Part shown: piece after piece, positions 1 to 14,800 of the stretch | Layout: each line of letters opens with the position of its first letter | Numbering within the stretch: position 1 is the first letter of the stretch | Origin: Luzula sylvatica | Lineage: Eukaryota; Streptophyta; Magnoliopsida; Poales; Juncaceae | Direction: 5' to 3' | Length of the DNA stretch: 64,000 nucleotides | NCBI GenBank assembly: GCA_946800325.1 | Contig: OX326960.1 | Coordinates: forward strand, 10,886,893 to 10,950,892 | Made by a program: the position numbers and the translations under genes | Notes under the pieces: model-generated | Seen by the model: only the letters and a program-made list of their open reading frames with translations | The model's database searches: none | What the model was told of the DNA's origin: nothing

Positions 1-2430
1 TAATTTTAGGCTAACACACACAAATTTCAATTTTTTAAAAAATTTCATAAAAATGCAAAAACTGATGTCTAATACCTTCAAAAAATTCAATTAAGATATT
101 TTATAAAAACATGTTAAAATAAAAGTATAACTCAAGCAAAATACTCAATTTTCTTGTCGTACTACAAATACTCCGTAATTGAAGACTAACACACACAAGT
201 TTAATTTGTTTCAAACAATTCTTAAAAATGCTAAAATTAAAGTCTAACACCTTCAAAAAATTCAATTAAGATATTTTTTAAAAACTTGTTAAAATAAAAG
301 TATAACTCAAGCAAAACATTCAATTTTATTGTGGTACTCAAAATACTCGTAATTGAAGACTAACACACATAAATATCGATTTTTTCAAAAATTTGATAAA
401 AATAAAAAACTGAAGTCTGACACCTTCAAAAATTTCATTTAAGATATTTTTTCAAAACTTGTTAAAATTGATAAAAGAAATAAGCAAAATACTCAATTTT
501 ATGGTGGTACTCAAAATAATCCGTAATTGAAGACTAAAACACATAAATTTCGATTTTTCAAAAATTTCGTAAAACTGAAGTCTAACATCTTCAAAAAATT
601 CATTTAAGATATTTTTTATAAACTTGTTAAAATTGATAAAAGAAATAAGAAAAATTCTCAATTTTATTGTGGTACTCAAAATACTCCATAATTGAAGACT
701 AACACACACAAATTTCGATTTTTCAAAAATTTCTTAAAAATCAAGAACTGAAGTCTAACACCTTCAAAAAATTTCATTTACGATAATTTTCAAAAACTTG
801 TTCAAATTGATAAAAGAAATAACCAAAATACAAAATTTTCTTGTTTTACTCAAAATACTCCAAAATTGAAGACTAACACAGACAAATTTCAATTTTTTCA
901 AAATTTTCATAAAAATGCAAAAACTGAAGTCTAACACCTTGCAAAAAATTCAATTAAGATATTTCTTAAAAATTTGTTAAAATAAAAGTATAACACAAGC
1001 AAAATACTCAATTTTCTTGTCGTACTCAAAATACTCCGGAATTGAAGACTAACACACACAGATTTCAATTTTTTCAAAAATTTCTGAAAAATGCAAAAAC
1101 TGAAGTCTAACACCTTCAAAAAATTCAATTAAGATATTTTTTTAAATAAAATAAAATTGAAGTACAACAGAAACAAAATATTGAATTTTCATGTCGAACT
1201 CAAAATACTCCGTAATTTTAGGCTAACACACAAAAATTTCAATTTTTTAAAAAAATTCATAAAAATGCAAAAACTGATGTCTAACACCTTCAAAAAATTC
1301 AATAAAGATATTTTTCAAAAACTTGATAAAATGAAAGTATTACTCAAGGAAAATACTCAATTTTCTTGTCGTACTACAAATACTCCGTAATTGAAGACTA
1401 ACACACACAAATTTAATTTTTTTCAAAAAATTCTTAAAAATGCTAAAATTGAAGTCTAACACCTTCAAAAAATTCAATTAAGATATTTTTTAAAAACTTG
1501 TTAAAATAAAAGTATAACTCAAGCAAAACATTCAATTTTATTGTGGTACTCAAAATACTCCGTAATTGAAGACTAACACACATAAATATTGATTTTTTCA
1601 AAAATTTGATAAAAATCAAAAACTGAAGTCTCACACCTTCAAAAATTTCATTTAAGATACTTTTTCAAAACTTCTTAAAATTGATAAAAGAAATAAGCAA
1701 AATAATCAATTTTATTGTGGTACTCAAAATAATCCGTAATTGAAGACTAACACAAATAAATTTCGATTTTTGAAAAATTTCGTAAAAATAAAAAACTGAA
1801 GTCTAACACCTTCAAAAAATTCATTTAAGATATTTTTTTTATAAACTTGTTAAAATTGATAAAAGAAATAAGCAAAATACTCAATATTATTGTGGTACTA
1901 AAAATACTCCTTAATTGAAGACTAACACACATAAATTTTGTTTTTTCAAAAATTTCTTAAAAATCAAAAACTGAAGTCTAACACCTTCAAAAAATTTCAT
2001 TTAAGATACTTTTCAAAAACTAGTTAAAATTGATAAAAGAAATAACCAAAATACTAAATTTTCTTGTCGTACTCAAAATACTCCGAAATTGAAGAATAAC
2101 ACACACAAATTTCAATTTTTTCAAAATTTTCATAAAAATGCAAAAACTGAAGTCTAACACCTTGAAAAAATTCAATTAAGATATTTTTTAAAAACTTGTT
2201 AAAATAAAAGTATAACACAAGCAAAATACTCAATTTTCTTGTCGTACTCAAAATACTCCGTAATTGAAGACGAACACAAACAGATTTCAATTTTTTCAAA
2301 ACTTTCTGAAAAATGCAAAAACTGAAGTCACCTTCAAAAAATTCAATTAAGATATTTTTTTAAATAAAATAAAATTGAAGTACAACACAAACAAAATATT
2401 AAATTTTCATGTCGAACTCAAAATACTCCG
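1..2430 (+). repeat. 14-monomer higher-order repeat, copy 1
   Basis: This unit aligns with 2431-4868 at an offset of 2430 bp near its left end and 2438 bp after about base 570. The change comes from an 8-base deletion in copy 1 at about 563-570 (GTAAAACTGAAG against GTAAAAATCAAAAACTGAAG). It contains two rounds of a seven-monomer order. Each round starts with the monomer marked TAATTTTAGGCTAACAC, at 1 and 1213. The order after that start is: TTTAATTTNTTTC type, TAAATATCGA type, ATAAATTTCGA type, a similar E type, ACAAATTTCAATTTTTTCAAAATTTT type, and ACAGATTTCAATTTTTTC type. Confidence 0.85.
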
Positions 2431-4868
2431 TAATTTTAGGCTAACACACAAAAATTTCAATTTTTTTAAAAATTTCATAAAAATGCAAAAACGGATGTCT
2501 AACACCTTCAAAAAATTTACTTAAGATATTTTTCAAAAACTTGTTAAAATGAAAGTATTACTCAAGGAAAATACTCAATTTTCTTGCCGTACTAGAAATA
2601 CTCCGTAATTGAAGACTAACACACACAAATTTAATTTTTTTCAAAAAATTCTTAAAAATGCTAAAATTGAAGTCTAACACCTTCAAAAAATTCAATTAAG
2701 ATATTTTTTAAAAACTTGTTAAAATAAAAGTATAACTCCAGCAAAACATTCAATTTTATTGTGGTACTCAAAATACTCGTAATTGAAGACTAACACACAT
2801 AAATATCGATTTTTTCAAAAAATTGATAAAAATAAAAAACTGAAGTCTGACACCTTCAAAAATTTCATTTAAGATATTTTTTAAAAACTTGTTAAAATTG
2901 ATAAAAGAAATAAGCAAAATACTCAATTTTATGGTGGTACTCAAAATAATCCGTAATTGAAGACTAAAACACATAAATTTCGATTTTTCAAAAATTTCGT
3001 AAAAATCAAAAACTGAAGTCTAACACCTTCAAAAAATTCATTTAAGATATTTTTTATAAACTTGTTAAAATTGATAAAAGAAATAAGAAAAATTCTCAAT
3101 TTTATTGTGGTACTCAAAATACTCCATAATTGAAGACTAACACACATAAATTTCGATTTTTCAAAAATTTCTTAAAAATCAAGAACTGAAGTCTAACACC
3201 TTCAAAAAATTTCATTTACGATAATTTTCAAAAACTTGTTCAAATTGATAAAAGAAATAACCAAAATACAAAATTTTCTTGTTTTACTCAAAATACTCCA
3301 AAATTGAAGACTAACACAGACAAATTTCAATTTTTTCAAAATTTTCATAAAAATGCAAAAACTGAAGTCTAACACCTTGCAAAAAATTCAATTAAGATAT
3401 TTCTTAAAAATTTGTTAAAATAAAAGTATAACACAAGCAAAATACTCAATTTTCTTGTCGTACTCAAAATACTCCGGAATTGAAGACTAACACACACAGA
3501 TTTCAATTTTTTCAAAAATTTCTGAAAAATGCAAAAACTGAAGTCTAACACCTTCAAAAAATTCAATTAAGATATTTTTTTAAATAAAATAAAATTGAAG
3601 TACAACAGAAACAAAATATTGAATTTTCATGTCGAACTCAAAATACTCCGTAATTTTAGGCTAACACACAAAAATTTCAATTTTTTAAAAAAATTCATAA
3701 AAATACAAAAACTGATGTCTAACACCTTCAAAAAATTCAATAAAGATATTTTTCAAAAACTTGTTAAAATGAAAGTATTACTCAAGGAAAATACTCAATT
3801 TTCTTGTCGTACTACAAATACTCCGTAATTGAAGACTAACACACACAAATTTAATTTTTTTCAAAAAATTCTTAAAAATGCTAAAATTGAAGTCTAACAC
3901 CTTCAAAAAATTCAATTAAGATATTTTTTAAAAACTTGTTAAAATAAAAGTATAACTCAAGCAAAACATTCAATTTTATTGTGGTACTCAAAATACTCCG
4001 TAATTGAAGACTAACACACATAAATATCGATTTTTTCAAAAATTTGATAAAAATAAAAAACTGAAGTCTCACACCTTCAAAAATTTCATTTAAGATACTT
4101 TTTCAAAACTACTTAAAATTGATAAAAGAAATAAGCAAAATAATCAATTTTATTGTGGTACTCAAAATAATCCGTAATTGAAGACTAACACAAATAAATT
4201 TCGATTTTTCAAAAATTTCGTAAAAATAAAAAACTGAAGTCTAACACCTTCAAAAAATTCATTTAAGATATTTTTTTTATAAACTTGTTAAAATTGATAA
4301 AAGAAATAAGCAAAATACTCAATATTATTGTGGTACTAAAAATACTCCATAATTGAAGAGTAACACACATAAATTTTGTTTTTTCAAAAATTTCTTAAAA
4401 ATCAAAAACTGAAGTCTAACACCTTCAAAAAATTTCATTTAAGATACTTTTCAAAAACTAGTTAAAATTGATAAAAGAAATAACCAAAATACTAAATTTT
4501 CTTGTCGTACTCAAAATACTCCGAAATTGAAGAATAACACAAACAAATTTCAATTTTTTCAAAATTTTCATAAAAATGCAAAAACTGAAGTCTAACACCT
4601 TGAAAAAATTCAATTAAGATATTTTTTAAAAACTTGTTAAAATAAAAGTATAACACAAGCAAAATACTCAATTTTCTTGTCGTACTCAAAATACTCCGTA
4701 ATTGAAGACGAACACAAACAGATTTCAATTTTTTCAAAACTTTCTGAAAAATGCAAAAACTGAAGTCACCTTCAAAAAATTCAATTAAGATATTTTTTTA
4801 AATAAAATAAAATTGAAGTACAACACAAACAAAATATTGAATTTTCATGTCGAACTCAAAATACTCTG
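2431..4868 (+). repeat. 14-monomer higher-order repeat, copy 2
   Basis: This unit is a near-copy of 1-2430, with only scattered single-base differences visible over long stretches. Its two seven-monomer halves start at the TAATTTTAGGC landmarks at 2431 and 3651. Shared private variants, such as the CAGATTTC monomer with GAAGTCACCTTC (a five-base deletion seen at about 2328 and about 4766), show the copies arose by duplication of the whole 14-mer and not by independent growth. Confidence 0.85.
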
Positions 4869-7800
4869 TAATTTTAGGCTAACACACAAAAATTTCAATT
4901 TTTTTAAAAATTTCATAAAAATGCAAAAACGGATGTCTAACACCTTCAAAAAATTTAATAAAGATATTTTTCAAAAACTTGTTAAAATGAAAGTATTACT
5001 CAAGGAAAATACTCAATTCTCTTGCCGTACTAGAAATACTCCGTAATTGAAGACTAACACACACAAATTTAATTTTTTTCAAAAAATTCTTAAAAATGCT
5101 AAAATTGAAGTCTAACACCTTCAAAAAATTCAATTAAGATATTTTTTAAAAACTTGTTAAAATAAAAGTATAACTCAAGCAAAACATTTAATTTTATTGT
5201 GGTACTCAAAATACTCCGTAATTGAAGACTAACACACATAAATATCGATTTTTTCAAAAATTTGATAAAAATAAAAAACTGAAGTCTCACACCTTCAAAA
5301 ATTTCATTTAAGATACTTTTTAAAAACTTGTTAAAATTGATAAAAGAAATAAGCAAAATACACAATTTTATTGTGGTACTCAAAATAATCCGTAATTGAA
5401 GACTAACACAAATAAATTTCGATTTTTCCAAAATTTCGTAAAAATCAAAAACTGAAGTCTAACACCTTCAAAAAATTCATTTAAGATATTTTTTTTTATA
5501 AACTTGTTAAAATTGATAAAAGAAATAAGCAAAATACTCAATTTTATTGTGGTACTAAAAATACTCCATAATTGAAGACTAACACACATTAATTTCGTTT
5601 TTTCAGAAATTTCTTAAAAATAAAAAAATGAAGTCTAACACCTTCAAAAAATTTCATTTAAGATACTTTCCAAAAACTTGTTAAAATTGATAAAAGAAAT
5701 AACCAAAATACTAAATTTTCTTGTCGTACTCAAAATACTCCGAAATTGAAGAATAACACAAACAAATTTCAATTTTTTCAAAATTTTCATAAAAATGCAA
5801 AAACTGATGTCTAACACCTTCAAAAAATTCAATTAAGATATTTTTTAAAAACTTGTTAAAATAAAAGTATAACACAAGCAAAATACTCAATTTTCTTGTC
5901 GTACTCAAAATACTCCGTAATTGAAGACAAACACACAGATTTCAATTTTTTCAAAAATTTCTGAAAAATGCAAAAACTGAAGTCTAACACCTTCAAAAAA
6001 TTCAATTAAGATATTTTTTTAAATAAAATAAAATTGAAGTATAACACAAAAAAAATATTGAATTGTCATGTCGAACTCAAAATACTCCGTAATTTTAGGC
6101 TAACACACACAAATTTCAATATTTTTAAAAATTTCATAAAAATGCAAAAACTGATGTCTAACACCTTCAAAAAATTCAATTAAGATATTTTTTAAAATAT
6201 TGTTAAAATAAAAGTATAACTCAAGGAAAATACTCAATTTTCTTGTCGTACTACAAATACTCCGTAATTGAAGACTAACACACACAAATTTAATTTTTTT
6301 CAAACAATTCTTAAAAATGCTAAAATTGAAGTCTAACACTTTCAAAAAATTCAATTAAGATATTTCTTAAAAACTTGTTAAAATAAAAGTATAACTCAAG
6401 CAAAACATTCAATTTTATTGTGGTATTCAAAATACTCCGTAATTGAAGACTAACACACATAAATATCGATTTTTTCAAAAATTTGATAAAAATCAAAAAC
6501 TGAAGTCTCACACCTTCAAAAATTTCATTTAAGATATTTTTTAAAAACTTGTTAAAATTTATAAAAGAAATAAGCAAAATACTCAATTTTATTGTGGTAC
6601 TCAAAATAATCCGTAATTGAAGACTAACACAAATAAATTTCGATTTTTCAAAAATTTCGTAAAAATAAAAAACTGAAGTGTAACACCTTCAAAAAATTCA
6701 TTTAAGATATTTTTTTTTATAAACTTGTTAAAATTGATAAAAGAAATAAGCAAAATACTCAATTTTATTGTGGTACTATAAATACTCCATAATTGAAGAC
6801 TAACACACATAAATTTCGTTTTTTCAAAAATTTCTTAAAAATGAAAAACTGAAGTCTATAACACCTTGAAAAAGTTCAATTAAGATATTTTTTAAAAACT
6901 TGTTAAAATAAAAGTATAACACAAGCAAAATACTCAATTTTCTTGTCGTACTCAAAAAACTCCGTAATTGAAGACGAACACACAAAGATTTCAATTTTTT
7001 AAAAATTTTCCGAAAAATGCAAAAACTGAAGTCTAACACCTTCAAAAAATTCAATTAAGAAATTTTTTTAAATAAAATAAAATTGAAGTACAACACAAAC
7101 AAAATATTGAATTTTCATGTCGAACTCAAAATACTCCGTAATTTTAGGCTAACACACAAAAATTTAAATTTTTTAAAAAATTTCATAAAAATGCAAAAAC
7201 GGATGTCTAACACCTTCAAAAAATTCAATAAAGATATTTTTCAAAAACTTGTTAAAATGAAAGTATTACTCAAAGAAAATACTCAATTTTTTTGCCGTAC
7301 TACAAATACCCCGTAATTGAAGACTAACACTCACAAATTTAATTTTTTTCAAAAAATTCTTAAAAATGCTAAAATTGAAGTCTAACACCTTCAAAAAATT
7401 CAATTAAGATATTTTTTAAAAACTTGTTAAAATAAAAGTATAACTCAAGCAAAACATTTAATTTTATTGTGGTACTCAAAATACTCCGTAATTGAAGACT
7501 AACACACATAAATATCGATTTTTTCAAAAATTTCATAAAAATAAAAAACTGAAGTCTCGCACCTTCAAAAATTTCATTTAAGATACTTTTCAAAAACTTG
7601 TTAAAATTGATAAAAGAAATAACCAAAATACTAAATTTTCTTGTCGTACTCAAAATACTCCGAAATTGAAGAATAACACACACAAATTTCAATTTTTTCA
7701 AAATTTTCATAAAAATGCAAAAACTGAAGTCTAACACCTTGAAAAAATTCAATTAAGATATTTTTTAAAAACTTGTTAAAATAAAAGTATAACACTAGCA

Positions 7801-8011
7801 AAATACTCAATTTTCTTGTCGTACTCAAAATACTCCGCAATTGAAGACTAGCACACACAGATTTCAATTTTTTCAAAAATTTCCGAAAAATGTAAAAACT
7901 GAAGTCTAACACCTTCAAAAAATTCAATTAAGATATTTTTTTAAATAAAATAAAATTGAAGTATAACACAAAAAAAATATTGAATTTTCATGTCGAACAC
8001 AAAATACTCCG
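4869..8011 (+). repeat. Third 7-mer copy followed by shortened 6- and 5-monomer derivatives
   Basis: Successive TAATTTTAGGC landmarks lie at 4869, 6090, 7139 and 8012, giving intervals of 1221, 1049 and 873 bp, or about seven, six and five monomers. The short units contain fused monomers. Around 6815-6880 a monomer begins as the ATAAATTTCG type and ends as the CACCTTGAAAAA type. Around 7510-7640 one begins as the TAAATATCGA type and ends with the AAGATACTTTTC and CTAAATTTTCTTG variant normally found two monomers later. Both look like in-register deletions between neighbouring monomers. Confidence 0.75.
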
Positions 8012-10447
8012 TAATTTTAGGCTAACACACACCAATTTCAATTTTTTAAAAAATTTCATAAAAATCCAAAAACTGATGTCTAACACCTTCAAAAAATTCA
8101 ATTAAGATATTTTTTAAAAACTTGTTAAAATAAAAGTATAACTCAAGGAAAATACTCAATTTTCTTGTCGTACTACAAATACTTCGTAATTGAAGACTAA
8201 CACACACAAATTTAATTTGTTTCAAAAAATTCTTAAAAATGCTAAAATTGAAGTCTAACACCTTCAAAAAATTCAATTAAGATATTTTTTAAAAACTTGT
8301 TAAAATAAAAGTATAACTCAAGCAAAACATTCAATTTTATTGTGGTACTCAAAATACTCCGTAATTGAACACTAACACACATAAATATCGATTTTTTCAA
8401 AAATTTGATAAAAATCAAAAACTAAAGTCTCACCCCTTCAAAAATTTCATTTAAGATATTTTTTAAAAACTTGCTAAAATTTATAAAAGAAATAAGCAAA
8501 ATACTCAATTTTATTATGGTACTCAAAATAATCCGTAATTGAAGACTAACACAAATAAATTTCGATTTTTCAAAAATTTCGTAAAAATAAAAAACTGAAG
8601 TCTAACACCTTCAAAAAATTCATTTAAGATATTTTTTTATAAACTTGTTAAAATTGATAAAAGAAATAAGCAAAATACTCAATTTTATTGTGGTACTATA
8701 AATACTCCATAATTGAAGACTAACACACATAAATTTTGTTTTTTCAAAAATTTCTTAAAAATCAAAAACTGAAGTCTAATGACACCTTCAAAAAATTTCA
8801 TTGAAGATACTTTTCAAAAACTTGTTAAAATTGATAAAAGAAATAACCAAAATACTAAATTTTCTTGTCGTACTCAAAATACTCCGAAATTGAATTATAA
8901 CACACACAAATTTCAATTTTTTCAAAATTTTCATAAAAATGCAAAAACTGAAGTCTAACACCTTGAAAAAATTCAATTTAGATATTTTTTAAAAAGTTGT
9001 TAAAATAAAAGTATAACACAAGCAAAAGACTCAATTTTCTTGTGGTACCCAAAATACTCCGTAATTGAAGACTAACACACAGATTTCAATTTTTTCAAAA
9101 ATTTCTGAAAAATGCAAAAACTGAATTCTAACACCTTCAAAAAATTCAATTAATATATTTTTTTAAATAAAATAAAATTGAAGTATAACACAAAAAAATA
9201 TTGAATTGTCATGTCGAACTCAAAATACTCCGTAATTTTAGGCTAACACACACAAATTTTAATTTTTTAAAAAATTTCATAAAAATGTAAAAACTGATGT
9301 CTAACACCTTCAAAAAATTCAATTAAGATATTTTTTAAAAACTTGTTAAAATAAAAGTATAACTCAAGGAAAATACTCAATTTTCTTGTCGTACTACAAA
9401 TACTCCGTAATTGAAGACTAAAACACACAAATTTAATTTTTTCCAAAAAATTCTTAAAAATGCTAAAATTGATGTCTAACACCTTCAAAAAATTCAATTA
9501 AGATATTTTTTAAAAACTTGTTAAAATAAAAGTATAACTCAAGCAAAACATTCAATTTTATTGTGGTACTCAAAATACTCCGTAATTGAAGACTAACACA
9601 CATAAATATCGATTTTTTCAAAAATTTGATAAATATCAAAAACTGAAGTCTAACACCTTCAAAAATTTCATTTAAGATACTTTTTAAAAACTTGTTAAAA
9701 TTAATGAAAGAAATAAGCAAAATACTCAATTTTATTGTGGTACTCAAAATAATCCGTAATTGAAGACTAACACAAATAAATTTCGATTTTTCAAAAATTT
9801 CGTAAAAATCAAAAACTGAAGTCTAACACCTTCAAAAAATTCATTTACGATATTTTTTTTATAAACTTGTTAAAATTGATAAAAGTAATAAGAAAAATAC
9901 TCTATTTTATTGTGGTACTGAAAATACTCCATAATTGAAGACTAACAAACACAAATTTCGTTTTTTCAAAAATTTCTTAAAAATCAAAAACTTAAGTCTA
10001 ACACCTTCAAAAAATTTCATTGAAGATACTTTTCAAAAACTTGCTAAAATTGATAAAAGACAAAATACTAAATTTTCTTGTCGTACTCAAAATACTCCGA
10101 AATTGAAGAATAACACAAACAAATTTCAATTTTTTCAAAATTTTCATAAAAATGCAAAAACTGAAGTCTAACACCTTGAAAAAAATTCAATTAAGATATT
10201 TTTTAAAAACTTGTTAAAATAAAAGTATAACACAAGCAAAATACTCAATTTTCTTGTCGTACTCAAAATACTCCGTAATTGAAGACTAACACACAGATTT
10301 CAATTTTTCCAAAAATTTCTGAAATATGCAAAAACTGAAGTCTAACACCTTCAAAAAATTCAATTAAGATATTTTTTTAAATAAAATAAAATTGAAGTAT
10401 AACACAAAAAAAATATTGAATTGTCATGTCGAACTCAAAATACTCCG
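8012..10447 (+). repeat. Two regular seven-monomer higher-order repeats
   Basis: Landmarks at 8012, 9233 and 10448 give two units of 1221 and 1215 bp with the same seven subtypes in the same order, including the ACAAATAAATTTCGA monomer and the CACACAGATTTC monomer. The second unit differs by small indels only, for example a missing AATAAC-like block near 10058 (AAAAGACAAAATACT). Confidence 0.8.
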
Positions 10448-11843
10448 TAATTTTAGGCTAACACACACAAATTTTAATTTTTTAAAAAATTTCATAAAAA
10501 TGCAAAAACTGATGTCTAACACCTTCAAAAAATTCAATTAAGATATTTTTTAAAAACTTGTTAAAATAAAAGTATAACTCAAGGAAAATACTCAATTTTC
10601 TTGTCGTACTACAAATACTCCGTAATTGAAGACTAAAACACACAAATTTAATTTTTTTCAAAACATTCTTAAAAATGCTAAAATTGAAGTCTAACACCTT
10701 CAAAAAATTCAATTGAGATATTTTTTAAAAACTTGTTAAAATAAAAGTACAACTCAAGCAAAACATTCAATTTTATTGTTGTACTCAAAATACTCCGTAA
10801 TTGAAGACTAACACACATAAATATCGATTTTTTCAAAAATTTGATAAAAATGAAAAACTGAAGTCTAACACCTTAAAAAATTTCATTTAAGATATTTTTT
10901 AAAAACTTGTTAAAATTGATAAAAGAAAGAAGCAAAATACTCAATTTTATTGTGGCATTCAAAATACTCCATAATTGCAGACTAACACACATAAATTTCA
11001 TTTTTTTAAAAATTTCTTAAAAATCAAAAACGGAAGTCTGACACCTTCAAAAATTTTTATTTAAGATACTTTTCAAAAACTTGTTAAAATTGATAAAAGA
11101 AATAACCAAAATACTAAATTTTCTTGTCGTACTCAAAATACTCCGAAATTGAATACTAACACACACAAATTTTAATTTTTTCAAAATATTCATAAAAATG
11201 CAAAAACTGAAGTCTAACACCTTGAAAAAATTCAATTAAGATATTTTTTAAAAACTTGTTAAAATAAAAGTATAACACTAGCAAAATACTCAATTTTCTT
11301 GTCGTACTCAAAATACTCCGCAATTGAAGACTAGCAGACATTGATTTCAATTTTTTAAAAAATTTCTGAAAAATGCAAAAACTGAAGTCTAACACCTTCA
11401 GAAAATTCATTTAAGATATTTTTTTAAATAAAACAAAATTGAAGTATAACACAAACAAAATATTGAATTTTCATGTCGAACTCAAAATACTCCGTAATTT
11501 TAGGCTAACACACACAAATTTTAATTTTTTTAAAAATTTCATAAAAATGCAAAAACTGATGTCTAACACCTTCAAAAATATCATTTAAGATATTTTTTAA
11601 AAACTTGTTAAAATAAAAGTATAACACAAGTAAAATACTCAATTTTCTTGTCGTACTCAAAATACTCCGCAATTGAAGATTAGCACACACAGATTTCAAT
11701 TTTTTCAAAAATTTCTGAAAAATGCAAAAACTGAAGTCTAACACCATCAAAAAATTCAATTAAGATATTTTTGTAAATACAATAAAATTGAAGTATAACA
11801 CAAACAAAATATTGAATTTTCATGTCGAACTCAAAATACTCCG
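10448..11843 (+). repeat. Transition zone between 7-mer and 22-mer organisation
   Basis: Landmark spacing changes here from 7 monomers to 6 (10448 to 11495) and then 2 (11495 to 11844). The stretch around 11156-11410 is closely matched at 12900-13154, ten monomers further on, so it shares ancestry with the interior of the 22-mer unit. Homology to the end of the 22-mer unit begins at about 11640. Confidence 0.65.
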
Positions 11844-14800
11844 TAATTTTAGGCTAACACAAACAAATTTCAATTTTTTAAAAAATTTCATAAAAATGCA
11901 AAAACTGATGTCTAACACCTTCAAAAAATTAAATTAAGATATTTTTTAAAAACATGTTAAAATAAAAGTATAACTCAAGAAAAATACTCAATTTTCTTGT
12001 CGTACTCAAAATACTCCGCAATTGAAGACTAACACACAAAGATTTTAATTTTTTCAAACATTTCTGAAAAATGCAAAAACTGAAGTCTAACACATTCAAA
12101 AAATTCAATTAAGATATTTTTTTAAATAAAATAAAATTTAAGTATAACACAAACAAAATATTGAATTTTCATGTCGAACTCAAAATACTCCGTAATTTTA
12201 GGCTAACACACACAAATTTCAATTTTTTAAAAAATTTCATAAAAATGCAAATACAGATGTCTAACACCGTCAAAAAATTCAATTAAGATATTTTTTAAAA
12301 ACTTGTTAAAATAAAAGTATAACTCAAGGAAAATAATCAATTTTCTTGTCGTACTACAAATACTTCGTAATTGAAGACTAACACAGACAAATTTAATTTT
12401 TTTAAAAAAATTCTTAAAAATGATAAAATTGAAGTCTGACACCTTCAAAAAATTCAATTAAGATATTTTTTAAAAACTTGTTAACATAAAAGTATAACTC
12501 AAGCAAAACATTCAATTTTATTGTGGTACTCAAAATACTCCGTAATTGAAGACTAACACACAAAAATATCGATTTTTTCAAAAATTTGATAAAATCAAAA
12601 ACTGAAGTCTAACACCTTCAAAAATTTCATTTAAGATATTTTTTAAAAACTTGTTAAAATTGATAAAAGAAAGAAGCAAAATACTCAATTTTATTGTGGC
12701 ACTCAAAATACTCCACAATTGCAGACTAACACACATAAATTTCATTTTTTTAAAAATTTCTTAAAAATAAAAAACTGAAGTCTGACACCTTCAAAAAATT
12801 TCATTTAAGATACTTTTCAAAAACTTGTTAAAATTGATAAAAGAAATAACCAAAATACTAAATTTTCTTGTCGTACTCAAAATACTCCGAAATTGAATAC
12901 TAACACACACAAATTTCAATTTTTTCAAAATTTTCATAAAAATGCAAAAACTGAAGTCTAACACCTTGAAAAAATTCAATTAAGATATTTTTTAAAAACT
13001 TGTTAAAATAAAAGTATAACACTAGCAAAATACTCAATTTTCTTGTCGTACTCAAAATACTCCGCAATTGAAGACTAGCAGACATAGATTTCAATTTTTT
13101 AAAAAATTTCTGAAAAATGCAAAAACTGAAGTCTAACACCTTCAAAAAATTCATTTAAGATATTTTTTTAAATAAAACAAAATTGAAGTATAACACAAAC
13201 AAAATATTGAATTTTCATGTCGAACTCAAAATACTCCGTAATTTTAGGCTAACACACATAAATTTAAATTTTTTAAAAAATTTCATAAAAATGCAAAAAC
13301 TGATGTCTAACACCTTCAGAAATATCATTTAAGATATTTTTTAAAAACTTGTTAAAATAAAAGTATAACACAAGCAAAATACTCAATTTTCTTGTCGTAC
13401 TCAAAATACTACGCAATTGAAGATTAGCACACACAGATTTCAATTTTTTCAAAAATTTCTGAAAAATGCAAAAACTGAAGTCTAACACCATCAAAAAATT
13501 CAATTAAGATATTTTTGTAAATAAAATAAAATTGAAGTATAACACAAACAAAATATTGAATTTTCATGTCGAACTCAAAATACTCCGTAATTTTAGGCTA
13601 ACACAAACAAATTTCAATTTTTTAAAAAATCTCATAAAAATGCAAAAACTGATGTCTAACACCTTCAAAAAATTAAATTAAGATATTTTCTAAAAACATG
13701 TTAAAATGAAAGTATAACTCAAGAAAAATACTCAATTTTCTTGTCGTACTACAAATACTCCGTAATTGAAGACTAACACACACAAATTTAAATTTTTTCA
13801 AAAAATTCCTAAAAATGCTAAAATTGAAGTCTAACACCTTCAAAAAAATTCAATTAAGATATTTTTTAAAAACTTGTTAAAATAATAGTATAACTCAAGC
13901 AAAACACCCAATTTTATTGTGGTACTCAAAATACTCCGTAATTGAAGACTAACACACATAAATATCGATTTTTTCAAAAATTTGATAAAAATCAAAAACT
14001 GAAGTCTAACACCTTCAAAAAATTCATTTAAGATATTTTTTAAAAACTTGTTAAAATTGATAATAGAAATAAGCAAAATACTCAATTTTATTGTGGTACT
14101 CAAAATACTCCGTAATTGAAGACTGACACACATGAATATCGATTTTTTCAAAAATTTCTTAAAAATCAAAACTGAATTCTAACACGTTAAAAAAAATTCA
14201 TTTAAGATATTTTTTATAAACTTGTTAAAATAAAAGTAAAACTCAGGGAAAATACTCAATTTTCTTGTCGTACTACAAATACTCCGTAATTGAAGACTAA
14301 CACACACAAATTTAATTTTTTTCAAATAATTCTTAAAAATGCTAAAATTGAAGTCTAACACCTTCAAAAAATTCAATTAAGATTTTTTTTAAAAACTTGT
14401 TAAAATAAAAGTATAACTCAAGCAAAAGACTCAATTTTATTGTGGTACTCAAAATACTCCGTAATTGAAGACTAACACACATAAATATCGATTTTTTCAA
14501 AAAATTGTTAAAAATAAAAAACTAAAGTCTAACTCCTTCAAAAAATTGATTTAAGATATTTTTTAAAAACTTGTTAAAATTGATAATAGAAATAAGCAAA
14601 ATACTCAATTTTATTGTGGTACTCAAAATACTCCGTAATTGAAGACTAACACACATGAATATCGATTTTTTCAAAACATTCTTAAAAATCAAAAACTGAA
14701 TTCTAGCACCTTCAAAAAATTCATTTCAAGATATTTTTTATAAACTTGTTAAAATAAAAGTATAACTCAAGGAAAATACTCAATTTTCTTGTCGTACTAC

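Noticed and set aside
1157..10171. Plus-strand open frames of about 77 codons (MKYNRNKILNF type) at 1157-1390, 3595-3828, 4813-5046, 7083-7316 and 9935-10171
   Set aside because: They are the same satellite stretch read in another frame wherever stop codons happen to be mutated. There is no promoter-like context or family match.
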